From VRUE01 sp963697695 (GTDB lineage Bacteria > Actinomycetota > Thermoleophilia > Solirubrobacterales > 70-9), in contig OY969094.1 in NCBI GenBank assembly GCA_963697695.1, forward strand, positions 1,984,001-2,048,000: DNA of 64,000 bases, in the 5' to 3' direction. Below are positions 40,350 to 48,752 of the stretch, piece after piece; position 1 is the first letter of the stretch, and every line of letters starts with the position of its first letter. Under the pieces are notes generated by a model, which was given only the letters and a program-made list of their open reading frames with translations, searched no databases and was not told where the DNA came from. Made by a program: the position numbers and the translations under genes.

Positions 40350-41762
40350 ATGAGCCCTGAGAAGCGCCCCGCCTCCAAACGCAAAGCAGCGATCGCCCGT
40401 CTCCGTCACCGGGTCGAGCACCTCTGGCGCGAGCACCGCCGCGCCACGATCGGCGTTCTCGCGGCCGTCGCCTTGCTCGCCGCCGCCGGCGGTGCCCTCG
40501 CCTATGAGCTGCTCAAGCGCCCCGCCGACGTCCACAACCCCGACGCCGCCTTCGTGCCGCAGAAGCCGGCGAAGCCGAAGAAGGCGAAGACGGTCAACTG
40601 GCCATTGTTCGGGTTCAACGCTGCCCGCACCCGCTACCTGCCGGTGAAGGGGATCAAGCCCCCCTTCCGCAAGCTCTGGCGCTATACCGGCCGGCCACTG
40701 CTCGAGTTCCCGCCGATCTACGTCGGCGGCAAGCTCTACTTCGTCAACAACAACGGCACCGCCTTCGCCCTCGACGCCGACACCGGAAAAATCCTCTGGG
40801 AGCGCAGCGTCGGCCGCCTCAACGCCTCCTCGCCGACCTATTACAAACACCGTCTCTACATCGTCAATCTCGTTCCCGGCCACGTCGTCAAGCTCGACGC
40901 GAAAACCGGCAAGACGATCTGGAAGCGCTCGCTGCCGAGCCGGGCCGAGTCCTCGCCGGTGGTGATCGACCGCACCGTCTACTTCGGCTGCGAGGACGGC
41001 AACCTCTACGCGCTGAGCACGATCAGCGGCAACGTGCGCTGGGCGACGAGCCTGGGCGGGCCGATCAAGTCGGCCCCCGCCTACTACGGGGGCACAATCT
41101 TCGTCGGCGACTACGGCGGCTACATGAATGCCGTCGACGCGAAGACGGGAGAGCTGAAGTGGCAGAGCGGCTCGCTCGGCCCGGGCTTCGGCGCCTCTGG
41201 AGCTTTCTACTCGACGCCCGCCGTCGCCTTCGGCCGCGTCTACGCCGGCAACAACGACGCCCGCGTCTACAGCTTCGACATCAGGGACGGGACGCTTGCC
41301 TGGAGCTACTCGACCGGCGGCTACGCCTACTCCGGGCCGACCGTCTCGACCACCCAGCACGCTCCGCCGACCGTCTACATCGGCTCCTTCGACGGCAACG
41401 TCTACGCGCTCGACGCCAAGGACGGCAGCTTGCGCTGGAGCCGCTCGGCGGGCGGCCAGGTGATCGGCTCGCTCTCGGCGGTCGGCGACATCGTCTACGT
41501 CGCCGAGTTCAGCAACGAGTCGACCAGCGGCTTCATGATGCGCAGCGGCCGCCGTGTGTTCCGCTACCCACGCGGCACCTACTCCGCAGTGATCTCCGAC
41601 GGCCGCCGCCTCTACCTGACCGGCTACTCGAGCATCACGGCCCTGCAGCCCTACAAGTACAAAGCCGCGGTGGCCGAGCGCATCGCCGCTCCGAAGGTGA
41701 AACGCAAGCCGCGCCGCGCCAAGAAACCCCAAACTGCCTCAACTTCTCGATCTGGCAGGTAG
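40350..41762 (+). CDS. membrane-anchored PQQ-type beta-propeller protein
   Basis: 470 residues. A basic cytoplasmic tail (1-30) and one membrane helix (TIGVLAAVALLAAAGGALAY) anchor it; the rest is extracytoplasmic. About seven blades of PQQ-like type repeat with the consensus VYALDAKDGSLRWS: FALDADTGKILWE, VKLDAKTGKTIWK, YALSTISGNVRWA, NAVDAKTGELKWQ, YSFDIRDGTLAWS. No PQQ-enzyme catalytic residues are evident, so it is more likely a BamB-like scaffold. The C-terminal tail is basic and low in complexity. Confidence 0.87.
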   Translation: MSPEKRPASKRKAAIARLRHRVEHLWREHRRATIGVLAAVALLAAAGGALAYELLKRPADVHNPDAAFVPQKPAKPKKAKTVNWPLFGFNAARTRYLPVKGIKPPFRKLWRYTGRPLLEFPPIYVGGKLYFVNNNGTAFALDADTGKILWERSVGRLNASSPTYYKHRLYIVNLVPGHVVKLDAKTGKTIWKRSLPSRAESSPVVIDRTVYFGCEDGNLYALSTISGNVRWATSLGGPIKSAPAYYGGTIFVGDYGGYMNAVDAKTGELKWQSGSLGPGFGASGAFYSTPAVAFGRVYAGNNDARVYSFDIRDGTLAWSYSTGGYAYSGPTVSTTQHAPPTVYIGSFDGNVYALDAKDGSLRWSRSAGGQVIGSLSAVGDIVYVAEFSNESTSGFMMRSGRRVFRYPRGTYSAVISDGRRLYLTGYSSITALQPYKYKAAVAERIAAPKVKRKPRRAKKPQTASTSRSGR

Positions 41763-41784
41763 AAAAGTTGATGCAGTTCGCGGG

Positions 41785-42861
41785 TCAGCGGCCGGCGGGA
41801 GCAAGGCCGCCGGGGGGCGGCGGCGGCGCCTGCGGGGGATCGGGAGCGAAGTGGGGGAAGCGGGGCGAGTGGAGCTTCTCGCTGAGCACGGCGAGGCTCG
41901 ATGGGTAGTTCTGGATCCGGTAGGCGCTGGTCGAGCCGAAGTCCTGGTAGTAGATGAGCATCTTGCAGCGTGGGTGGCGTTCGACCCAGGTCAGCAGGCG
42001 ACTGACGAATGCAGGATCGTCGCCGCTGGATACGCCCCACTCGGGTAGCGAGAAGGGCTTGTCGTCGAAGCGGTTGTAGAGGCCGTTGAGCGATTTCCAG
42101 TCCTGGTTGTCCGAGTAGAAGTCGGTGCCGACCCAGTCGACCCAGTCGTCGCCCGGGTAGAAGTGTTTGGGCCGGTTCTGCGGGACGGTCGGGGAGCCTG
42201 CCGGCAGGGTGCTCCAGATCACCGCGATCGGCGCCGCGGGCAGACCGCGCAGGCCGCTTTTCAGCGGCGGCACCCCGGCCTCGGCCAGGCGGGCATTGAT
42301 CTGCCTGCGCTTGCCGCCGCCGTGCAGGACCACGTACATGCGGCGGAAGGCGAGCTTGTACCAGCGCGGCTTGTGGGCGGCGTCGCGCGGCGCTCCGGCG
42401 CAGTCGTAGGAGGCATAGACGTTGAGGCAGCGGTTGGGCTCGCCCAGCGGCCGTAGGTAGGCGCGCATCTCCTTCTCCCAGAAGAGCCGGTTGAGCCGGA
42501 TCAGGTAGTCGTCGCCGTACCCCTGGGCGATCGACCGCGGGCTGATCAGCTCGTGCCCGTCGTTGTTGTCGGCGGTGGTGAAGTGGAGGACCGGCCGCGC
42601 CCGCGCCTCCTGCCAGCGTTCGATCGACTCGGGGAAGTCCGAGCCCCAGGTGCGGAAGGTCTCGATCAGCGCCGGGTGCTTGCGCAGGGCGGTGCTGAAC
42701 CGGCCGAAGTCGGCCGGGTCGCCGGTGTCGCTGATGCCGAAGAAGATCTTGTTGCCGCGCGGCAGCAGCGCGCCCGCCTGAGCTGCAGTGGCCGAGACCA
42801 AGCAGAGCAGCGCGACGGCTAGTGCCGCAAGGGCGGCTCGCTTGTGAGCAGAGCGGTGCAT
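41785..42861 (-). CDS. secreted GH26-like glycoside hydrolase-type protein
   Basis: 358 residues. Signal peptide MHRSAHKRAALAALAVALLC to about TAAQA. The mature barrel shows VDWVGTDFYSDNQDW and, near residue 285, PFSLPEWGVSSGDD, where the Glu of PEWG occupies the nucleophile position of GH26-type mannanases. An upstream acid/base Glu is less clear, so activity is unproven. It ends in a proline-rich tail (PDPPQAPPPPPGG). ATG at 42861 starts the signal peptide. A CCCACCGGTGGG palindrome (42896-42907) lies 35 bp upstream. Confidence 0.75.
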   Translation of the reverse strand: MHRSAHKRAALAALAVALLCLVSATAAQAGALLPRGNKIFFGISDTGDPADFGRFSTALRKHPALIETFRTWGSDFPESIERWQEARARPVLHFTTADNNDGHELISPRSIAQGYGDDYLIRLNRLFWEKEMRAYLRPLGEPNRCLNVYASYDCAGAPRDAAHKPRWYKLAFRRMYVVLHGGGKRRQINARLAEAGVPPLKSGLRGLPAAPIAVIWSTLPAGSPTVPQNRPKHFYPGDDWVDWVGTDFYSDNQDWKSLNGLYNRFDDKPFSLPEWGVSSGDDPAFVSRLLTWVERHPRCKMLIYYQDFGSTSAYRIQNYPSSLAVLSEKLHSPRFPHFAPDPPQAPPPPPGGLAPAGR

Positions 42862-43006
42862 CCGAGCCTGATTCGACCGGGGTGGGCGATCTCCCTCCCA
42901 CCGGTGGGCCGGGGTCGGAGGTGTAGATGACATTCCGGCCCCCCGGTGAGAGGTTGCCTGAATGGAACACTCTGAATCCGTATTTGATCCGCCACGGTGC
43001 CGTAGC

Positions 43007-44584
43007 TCAGGCAGCTGACTCGAACGCCTCGTTGCCGGCGCGGCCGGCGACGATCGCCAGGACCTGATCGGCGTACTTGGAGACGAAGCTGGGGCCGACG
43101 CCGCTGATCTCGGCCAGGCCGGCGGGGCTCGTCGGCCTCGTCGCGGCGATCGTCGCCAGGGTTTTGTTGTGGGCGACGGTGTAGGCCGGCTTGCCGTCGG
43201 CTGCGCGCAGCCGCCACGCCTTCAGCTCCTCGAAGAGGGAAGCGTCGGCCGAGGACAGCTCGGGCGCTGGGGTCGCGGCGCCCTTGCCAGAACGGCGCTT
43301 GGGGCGGACCGCGATCGTCTCGGGGTCGGGCAACCAGCTCGCCTCCGCGCAGAAGTCGCAGCAGCGGTCCAGGGGCCGCCCCGCCTGGCGGTCGCCGAAG
43401 TGGCCTAGCAGCGCCTGGCGCCGGCAGCGGTCGGAGTAGATGAAGGACTTGATCGTCTGGTAATCGCGCCAGCCCCGCTCGTGGGCGATCGCCAGCTCGG
43501 GGTCGCCGGCGCGCTGCTGGTTGAAGCGGACCAGGCGACCGAGGTCGGCGCGCATCGCCAGCAGCACGGCTCTCGAAGGCAGGCCGTCGCGACCCGCTCG
43601 CCCTGCCTCCTGGTAGTAGGCCTCGAGGCTGGTCGGGATCGCCATGTGCCAGACCGAGCGCACGTTGGACTTGTCGACGCCCATGCCGAAGGCGTTGGTT
43701 GCGACGATGACGTCGACCTCGCCCGTCATGAAGCGGTGCTGCGCCGTCGTTCGGTCTTCCGCCTCCATTCCGGCGTGGTAGGCCAGCGCTTGCAGGCCGG
43801 CTTCGCGCAGGGTCGACGCCACCTCGTCGGTGTCCTTGCGGGTGCCGCAGTAGACGATCGCCGGGCGGTTCTCCGGGTTGGAAAGGCCAGCCTCGAGCAG
43901 CGCCTGCCGCCGCGCCTTCGAGCCCTTGCCTTCGAGCCGTACGACGTCGAAGGAGAGGTTGGGGCGGTCGAAGCCGGAGCGCACCTGCAGTGGGTCGCGC
44001 ATCTCGAAGCGAGAGGCGATCTCCCTCGCGACCGCCTCGGTTGCGGTTGCCGTGCAGGCCATCACCGTCGGCCGCCCGAGCCGCTCGGCGATCTGGGGTA
44101 GGCGCAGGTAGTCGGGCCGGAAGTCGTGCCCCCACTCGGAGACGCAGTGCGCCTCGTCGACGACGAGCAGGTCGATGCTCCGCTGCGCCAGCGCGTCGAG
44201 GAAGATCGTCGAGGCGAAGCGCTCCGGCGCGCAGTAGACGATCCGCGCCTCGCCGGAACGCACCTGTGCCAGCGCGGCCCGGGCCTCGCCTTCGCCCATC
44301 CCCGAGGAGATCATCGTCACCGGGTGGCCGCCGGCTGTCAGACGCTGCCACTGGTCGCGCATAAGGGCGATCAAGGGGCTGACCACGATCGTCAGATCCC
44401 CGCCCGCCAGCCCCGGCAGCTGGTAGCAGAGGCTCTTGCCGCCGCCGGTCGGCATCACGATCAGCGAGTCGCGGCCGGCCAGCGCGGCTTCCACCGCCTC
44501 GCGCTGCCCCGGCCGGAAGGACTCGAAGCCGAGCTGCGCCAGCAGCTCGTCGGCTAGGGCCTGCCTAGAAACCGAGGACTCCAC
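43007..44584 (-). CDS. recQ: ATP-dependent DNA helicase RecQ
   Basis: 525 residues. Helicase motifs: Walker A MPTGGGKSLCYQLPG, DEAHCVSEWGHDFRP (motif II, RecQ-specific loop), motif VI QEAGRAGRDGLPS. The zinc site CRRQALLGHF...CCDFC is intact, and an HRDC domain occupies about residues 440-515. The winged-helix part is short, as in actinobacterial versions. A 3'-5' helicase for recombination and stalled forks. The start overlaps the end of zwf by 20 bp, so recQ is co-transcribed with that gene, an unusual partner. Confidence 0.95.
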   Translation of the reverse strand: MESSVSRQALADELLAQLGFESFRPGQREAVEAALAGRDSLIVMPTGGGKSLCYQLPGLAGGDLTIVVSPLIALMRDQWQRLTAGGHPVTMISSGMGEGEARAALAQVRSGEARIVYCAPERFASTIFLDALAQRSIDLLVVDEAHCVSEWGHDFRPDYLRLPQIAERLGRPTVMACTATATEAVAREIASRFEMRDPLQVRSGFDRPNLSFDVVRLEGKGSKARRQALLEAGLSNPENRPAIVYCGTRKDTDEVASTLREAGLQALAYHAGMEAEDRTTAQHRFMTGEVDVIVATNAFGMGVDKSNVRSVWHMAIPTSLEAYYQEAGRAGRDGLPSRAVLLAMRADLGRLVRFNQQRAGDPELAIAHERGWRDYQTIKSFIYSDRCRRQALLGHFGDRQAGRPLDRCCDFCAEASWLPDPETIAVRPKRRSGKGAATPAPELSSADASLFEELKAWRLRAADGKPAYTVAHNKTLATIAATRPTSPAGLAEISGVGPSFVSKYADQVLAIVAGRAGNEAFESAA

Positions 44585-45998
44585 CGGGCACCGGCTCGGG
44601 CAGCCAGGGCTCGTGCCACTGGCAGATGCCGCGGGTCAGCTTCTCCGCCTCCGCCGGCCCCCAGGTCCCGGGCTCGTAGGGATGTACGGGGGGCGGGTCG
44701 TCGAGCAGCGGCTGCACGATCCGCCAGGTCTCCTCGACCGCGTCCTGGCGGGTGAAGAGCTGATGGCGGCCGGCGATCGCGTCGCCGAGCAGGCGCTCAT
44801 AGGGCTCCGGCTCCTCGCCGGGCACCTTTTCGAAGAGGACCTCGAGGTCGGCCGGCTCGAACGCCTCCTCGCCCGCCTTCTTGGCGTAGAGCCGCATACG
44901 GGCGCCGGGCTCGGGCTCAATCCGCACCGTCATCTGGTTGGCCTCCGGCTGCTTGCCGGGCCCGACCCCCAGGCGAGGCGGCTTCTTGAAGACGACGGTC
45001 ACCTCGCTCGACTTCACCGGCAGGCACTTGCCGGCGCGAATGAAGAAGGGAACGCCGCTCCAGCGCCAGTTGTCGATCGCCAGCTCGACCGCGGCGAAGG
45101 TCTCGGTCTGCGAGTCGGGGGAGACGTCCGTGACGTCGAGGAAGCCCTCGTACTGGCCGCGCACGTAGCGCTTCGGGTCCGCCGTGCGGGTGGCCTTGAA
45201 GAGTTCGAGCTTCTTGTCGCGGATCGAGTCGTGGTGGTTGCCGGTCGGCGGCCCCATTGCGACCAGCGCCAGCACCTGCAGGGCGTGGTTCTGGACTACG
45301 TCGCGCATCGCGCCGACCGCGTCGTAGAAGCGGCCGCGGTCCTCGACGCCGAAGTCCTCGGCGATCGTCATCTGCACGTGAGAGACGTGCTCCCTATTCC
45401 AGACCGGCTCCAGCACCGAGTTGACGAAGCGCAGGTAGGTGATGTCCATCACCGGCTCCTTGCCGAGGTAATGGTCGATGCGCAGGATCTGCTCCTCGTC
45501 CAGCACCTGGCAGAGGTCGGCGTTGAGCGCCCGCGCCGATTCCAGGTCGTGGCCGAAGGGCTTCTCGATCACGACGTGGGCGTTCTCGGTCAGGCCGGCC
45601 TTGCTCAGCCCGTGGACCACTGTTGCGAACAGCGAGGGCGGGATCTCGAGGTAGAAGACGGGCCGCTTCGCCTCGCCGACCGCCGCCCGGACCTGCTCGA
45701 AGGTGCTGGCGTCTGCGTAATCGCCCTGGACGTAGGAGATCCGGGCGAGGAGTCGGGAGACGGCATCCTCGTCGGGTTCGGCGACGGTCGAGTCGATCGC
45801 CTCGCGGGCGTGCCGGCGCAGCTGCTCGGTGCTCCAGGCGTCGATCGCGACGCCGACGATCGGGCAATCGAGCTTGCCGCTTGCCTCCAGCCGGTAGAGC
45901 GCCCGGAAGGTCATCTTCTTCGCCAGGTCGCCGGTGATGCCGAAGATCGTCAGCACGTCGGCCGCGTCATCGCTGTGCTGTGCCTTGCCCTTCGCCAT
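44565..45998 (-). CDS. zwf: glucose-6-phosphate 1-dehydrogenase
   Basis: 477 residues. N-terminal coenzyme site TIFGITGDLAKKMTFRALYR and the active-site signature RIDHYLGKEPV with the catalytic His are present; FIRAGKCLPVK closes the substrate pocket. It oxidises glucose-6-P to 6-phosphogluconolactone, making NAD(P)H. TAGCCT (46013-46008, minus) lies 9 nt before the ATG. It is divergent from gnd by 66 bp, so the first and third enzymes of the oxidative branch share a promoter region. Confidence 0.97.
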   Translation of the reverse strand: MAKGKAQHSDDAADVLTIFGITGDLAKKMTFRALYRLEASGKLDCPIVGVAIDAWSTEQLRRHAREAIDSTVAEPDEDAVSRLLARISYVQGDYADASTFEQVRAAVGEAKRPVFYLEIPPSLFATVVHGLSKAGLTENAHVVIEKPFGHDLESARALNADLCQVLDEEQILRIDHYLGKEPVMDITYLRFVNSVLEPVWNREHVSHVQMTIAEDFGVEDRGRFYDAVGAMRDVVQNHALQVLALVAMGPPTGNHHDSIRDKKLELFKATRTADPKRYVRGQYEGFLDVTDVSPDSQTETFAAVELAIDNWRWSGVPFFIRAGKCLPVKSSEVTVVFKKPPRLGVGPGKQPEANQMTVRIEPEPGARMRLYAKKAGEEAFEPADLEVLFEKVPGEEPEPYERLLGDAIAGRHQLFTRQDAVEETWRIVQPLLDDPPPVHPYEPGTWGPAEAEKLTRGICQWHEPWLPEPVPGGVLGF

Positions 45999-46064
45999 TC
46001 GCCCGCCAGGCTACCCGTTGGCCACGCGGCCAAATGTCGCCTGGCTCGCGTAGGGTTAGCGACC

Positions 46065-47081
46065 ATGGAGCTGGGACTCGTCGGCCTCGGCCGCATGGGC
46101 GCCAACATGGCTCGTCGCCTGATGCGCGACGGCCACCGCATCGTCGCCTACGACGTCAACCCCGACGCGGTCTCGGCGCTGGCCGGCGAGGGGGCGGAGG
46201 GCGCCTCGTCGCTGCAGGAGTTGGCCTCGAAGCTGACCGGGCCGCGCTCGGTCTGGGTGATGGTGCCGGCCGGCGAGATCACCGAGAAGACCGTGGAGGA
46301 CGTCGCCGCAGTGCTCGATTCAGGCGACGCGATCGTCGACGGCGGCAATTCCTACTACCGCGACGACATTCGCCGCGCTGAGATGCTGCGCGAGAAAGGG
46401 ATCGACTTCGTCGACTGCGGGACGAGCGGCGGCGTCTTCGGTCTCGACCGCGGCTACTGCCTGATGATCGGCGGGCCCGACGGGGCGGTGGAACGGCTCG
46501 ACCCGATCTTCGCCTCGCTGGCGCCGGGGGTCGAGTCGGCTGAGCGCACGCCGGGTCGAGTCGGCGATCCGGGCCCGGCCGAGAACGGCTACCTGCACTG
46601 CGGGCCCAACGGCGCCGGGCACTTCGTGAAGATGGTCCACAACGGGATCGAGTACGGGATCATGGCCGCCTACGCCGAGGGCCTCAACATCCTCAAGAAC
46701 GCCGACGCCGGCAAGGTCCAGCGCGAGGCCGACGCCGAGACCGCGCCGATGGAGCAGCCCGAGTACTACCAGTACGACATCGACCTGCCCGAGGTGGCTG
46801 AGGTCTGGCGCCGGGGCAGCGTGATCGGCTCCTGGCTGCTCGACCTGACCGCGGCGGCGATGCGGGAATCGCCGGACCTGGCCGGCTTCGCCGGCCGCGT
46901 CTCGGACTCCGGCGAGGGCCGCTGGACCTCGATCGCCGCGATCGACGAGGGGGTGCCGGCGCCGGTGCTCACCGCGGCGCTGTACGAGCGCTTCGCCTCT
47001 CGCGACCTCGACGACTTCGCCGACAAGGTGCTCTCGGCGATGCGCAAGCAGTTCGGTGGCCACGACGAGAAGCCGTCGTAG
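46065..47081 (+). CDS. gnd: 6-phosphogluconate dehydrogenase, short (NAD-type) form
   Basis: 338 residues, the short YqeC/GndA-like form rather than the 470-residue form. Rossmann MELGLVGLGRMGANMARRLM, then DGGNSYYRDDIRRAE, GTSGGVFGLDRGYCLMIGGP and catalytic HCGPNGAGHFVKMVHNGIEY. It decarboxylates 6-phosphogluconate to ribulose-5-P. TAGGGT (46051-46056) lies 8 nt before the ATG (leaderless). pgl follows 15 bp downstream on the same strand. Confidence 0.96.
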   Translation: MELGLVGLGRMGANMARRLMRDGHRIVAYDVNPDAVSALAGEGAEGASSLQELASKLTGPRSVWVMVPAGEITEKTVEDVAAVLDSGDAIVDGGNSYYRDDIRRAEMLREKGIDFVDCGTSGGVFGLDRGYCLMIGGPDGAVERLDPIFASLAPGVESAERTPGRVGDPGPAENGYLHCGPNGAGHFVKMVHNGIEYGIMAAYAEGLNILKNADAGKVQREADAETAPMEQPEYYQYDIDLPEVAEVWRRGSVIGSWLLDLTAAAMRESPDLAGFAGRVSDSGEGRWTSIAAIDEGVPAPVLTAALYERFASRDLDDFADKVLSAMRKQFGGHDEKPS

Positions 47082-47096
47082 GACGAGGCCGGCAGG

Positions 47097-47765
47097 GTGG
47101 CAATCGACCTCCAGGTGGTCGCCGACGAAAAGGCGGCGGCGAGGCGAGCGGCAGAGCTGATCGCCGCGGCGGGGGCGGAAGCCGTCGCCGAGCGCAACAT
47201 CTTCTCGCTGGCGATGAGCGGTGGCCGCACCCCGTGGGGGATGCTGGCGATCCTCGACGAACAGGAGGCGATGCCCTGGGCCGAGACTGAGCTCTTCCAG
47301 GTCGACGAGCGGCTTGCCTCACCCGGCAGTCAGGACCGCAATCTCACCCACATGGTGCTCGGCCTCTCGATGGGTAACCAGTCGGCGCTGCGGCCGATGC
47401 CCGTCACCCAGCGCGACCTCGACGGAGCCGCGCGCGAGTACGAATCGCAGCTTCCCCAGCCGCTCGACTTAGTCCACCTCGGCCTCGGCCCCGATGGCCA
47501 CACCGCCTCGCTGGTGCCCGGCGATCCCGTTCTTAAGGTGACCGACCGCCGCGTCGCCCTCACCGAGACCGCCTACCAGGACTATCACCGCATGACCCTC
47601 ACCTACCCGGCTCTCGCCGAAGCCCGCCGAATCGTCTGGCTCGTCACCGGAGAGAAGAAGCGCGAGCCCCTCGCCAAGCTCCTCGCCGGCGACACCTCGA
47701 TCCCCGCCGGCCGGGTCGAAAACGACGAGATGGTCGTCGTCGCCGACGAGCCCGCCGCCGGATAA
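47097..47765 (+). CDS. pgl: 6-phosphogluconolactonase
   Basis: 222 residues, the NagB/DevB fold. FSLAMSGGRTPWGMLAILDE binds the phosphate; LVHLGLGPDGHTASLVPG is the active-site loop with the catalytic His. It hydrolyses 6-phosphogluconolactone between zwf and gnd. GTG start 15 nt after gnd, so probably one transcript. Order zwf / gnd-pgl covers the whole oxidative branch within 3.2 kb. Confidence 0.95.
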   Translation: MAIDLQVVADEKAAARRAAELIAAAGAEAVAERNIFSLAMSGGRTPWGMLAILDEQEAMPWAETELFQVDERLASPGSQDRNLTHMVLGLSMGNQSALRPMPVTQRDLDGAAREYESQLPQPLDLVHLGLGPDGHTASLVPGDPVLKVTDRRVALTETAYQDYHRMTLTYPALAEARRIVWLVTGEKKREPLAKLLAGDTSIPAGRVENDEMVVVADEPAAG

Positions 47766-47780
47766 TTCGTCGTTCGCTTA

Positions 47781-47803
47781 TTCGCGAACACTCAGTTCGC
47801 GAA
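47781..47803. promoter_or_regulatory. double TTCGCGAA operator before the XRE gene
   Basis: Two identical 8-bp palindromes TTCGCGAA at 47781-47788 and 47796-47803, 15 bp centre to centre, with related half-sites TTCGCT on both flanks (47773, 47804). They cover the region just upstream of the TAACAT box (47809-47814) of the XRE gene, as an autoregulated antitoxin operator would. Confidence 0.75.
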
Positions 47804-47820
47804 TTCGCTAACATTTCTCC

Positions 47821-48186
47821 ATGGCATCGAATTCCTCCTCGCCGATGGGGGCAACCCCCGCCGCATCTCTGGTCGAGCAGATACGAGAGCGCAGCGGACT
47901 GAGTCAGGCTGAGCTGGCGCGGAGAGCGGGGCTGCCTCGCTCGGTTGTCAATGCCTACCTGCGTGGCAATCGTGAGCCGGGCACCGACACGCTTGCCCGC
48001 CTGGCAGCGGCAGGGGGCTTCGAGCTCGGCTTGGCCCCGCGCAAGCCGCCGGTCGACCCTGTGCGGGCTGGTCGGATTCTCGTTCAGGTTCTCGAGCTTG
48101 CCGAGGCGCTCCCGTTTCGACCTCGTCCGGAGCTCCAATTCCCGCGGCTGAAAGACCGGATTGCGACGGCGGGATTGGCGCGATGA
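47821..48186 (+). CDS. XRE-family antitoxin-like regulator
   Basis: 121 residues. HTH at about residues 18-70: LVEQIRERSGLSQAELARRA, then GLPRSVVNAYLRGNREPGTD. The C-terminal half (RILVQVLELAEALPFRPRPE) is helical and basic, probably the partner-binding part. The stop overlaps the nucleotidyltransferase start (ATGA, 48183-48186), a strict antitoxin-toxin style coupling. A leaderless-type TAACAT box (6 nt) and twin palindromes upstream point to autorepression. Confidence 0.87.
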   Translation: MASNSSSPMGATPAASLVEQIRERSGLSQAELARRAGLPRSVVNAYLRGNREPGTDTLARLAAAGGFELGLAPRKPPVDPVRAGRILVQVLELAEALPFRPRPELQFPRLKDRIATAGLAR

Positions 48187-48740
48187 GCGAGCTCGTAGAC
48201 AAGCTCTTTGCCATTCACGACTCGCTCACCGGGGCAGGAATCGCCCACGCTTTCGGAGGAGCCATCGCGCTTGCTTATTGCGTCGAGGAGCCGCGCGGTA
48301 CTCGCGACCTCGACGTCAACATCTTCGTTGACGCATCTCAGGCGGAGACCGTTCTGGCCTCTTTGCCGGAGGGAGTGAAGGTCGAGAAGGAGGATGTCGC
48401 CAAGGTCAAGCGCGACGGGCAGACGAGACTGGATTGGGACGAAACGCCTATAGACGTCTTCCTCAACAACATTCCGCTCCACGACGCCGTTGCCGCCTCT
48501 GTCGCCTGGGTTCCCCTCGAGGGCCGCGAGGTACCCGTTCTCGACTGCGCCTCGCTCGCCATCTTCAAGGCCTTCTTCAATCGCACCAAGGATTGGGCGG
48601 ATCTCGAGGCGATCGCCCTTGCGACCCCGGAGGACATCGAAGAGGCGGCGGCGACGATCGCCGATCTCGTCGGCAGTGAAGATCCCGCTGTGAAACGCCT
48701 CGAAGAGCTTGCCGTTCCCGGCGCGGTCAGCCCCCGGTAG
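48183..48740 (+). CDS. nucleotidyltransferase (AbiEii/MNT-like), probable toxin partner
   Basis: 185 residues. GIAHAFGGAIALAYC (G25, G26) and the catalytic RGTRDLDVNIFV (D42, D44) are the GG...DxD signature of pol-beta-type nucleotidyltransferases; the third acid is probably in ETPIDVFLNN. It ends with a helical region (IFKAFFNRTKDWADLEAIAL) typical of the AbiEii/DUF1814-like group. Such proteins paired with an HTH gene act as toxins that modify tRNA or proteins. Coupled by ATGA to the XRE gene; both motifs look intact. Confidence 0.85.
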   Translation: MSELVDKLFAIHDSLTGAGIAHAFGGAIALAYCVEEPRGTRDLDVNIFVDASQAETVLASLPEGVKVEKEDVAKVKRDGQTRLDWDETPIDVFLNNIPLHDAVAASVAWVPLEGREVPVLDCASLAIFKAFFNRTKDWADLEAIALATPEDIEEAAATIADLVGSEDPAVKRLEELAVPGAVSPR

Positions 48741-48752
48741 ATCCCGCCCGGG

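Noticed and set aside
42862..43006. Possible riboswitch in the leader of the GH26-like gene
   Set aside because: The region has GC-rich stems and a CCCACCGGTGGG palindrome, but no match to a riboswitch core that I could justify by eye.
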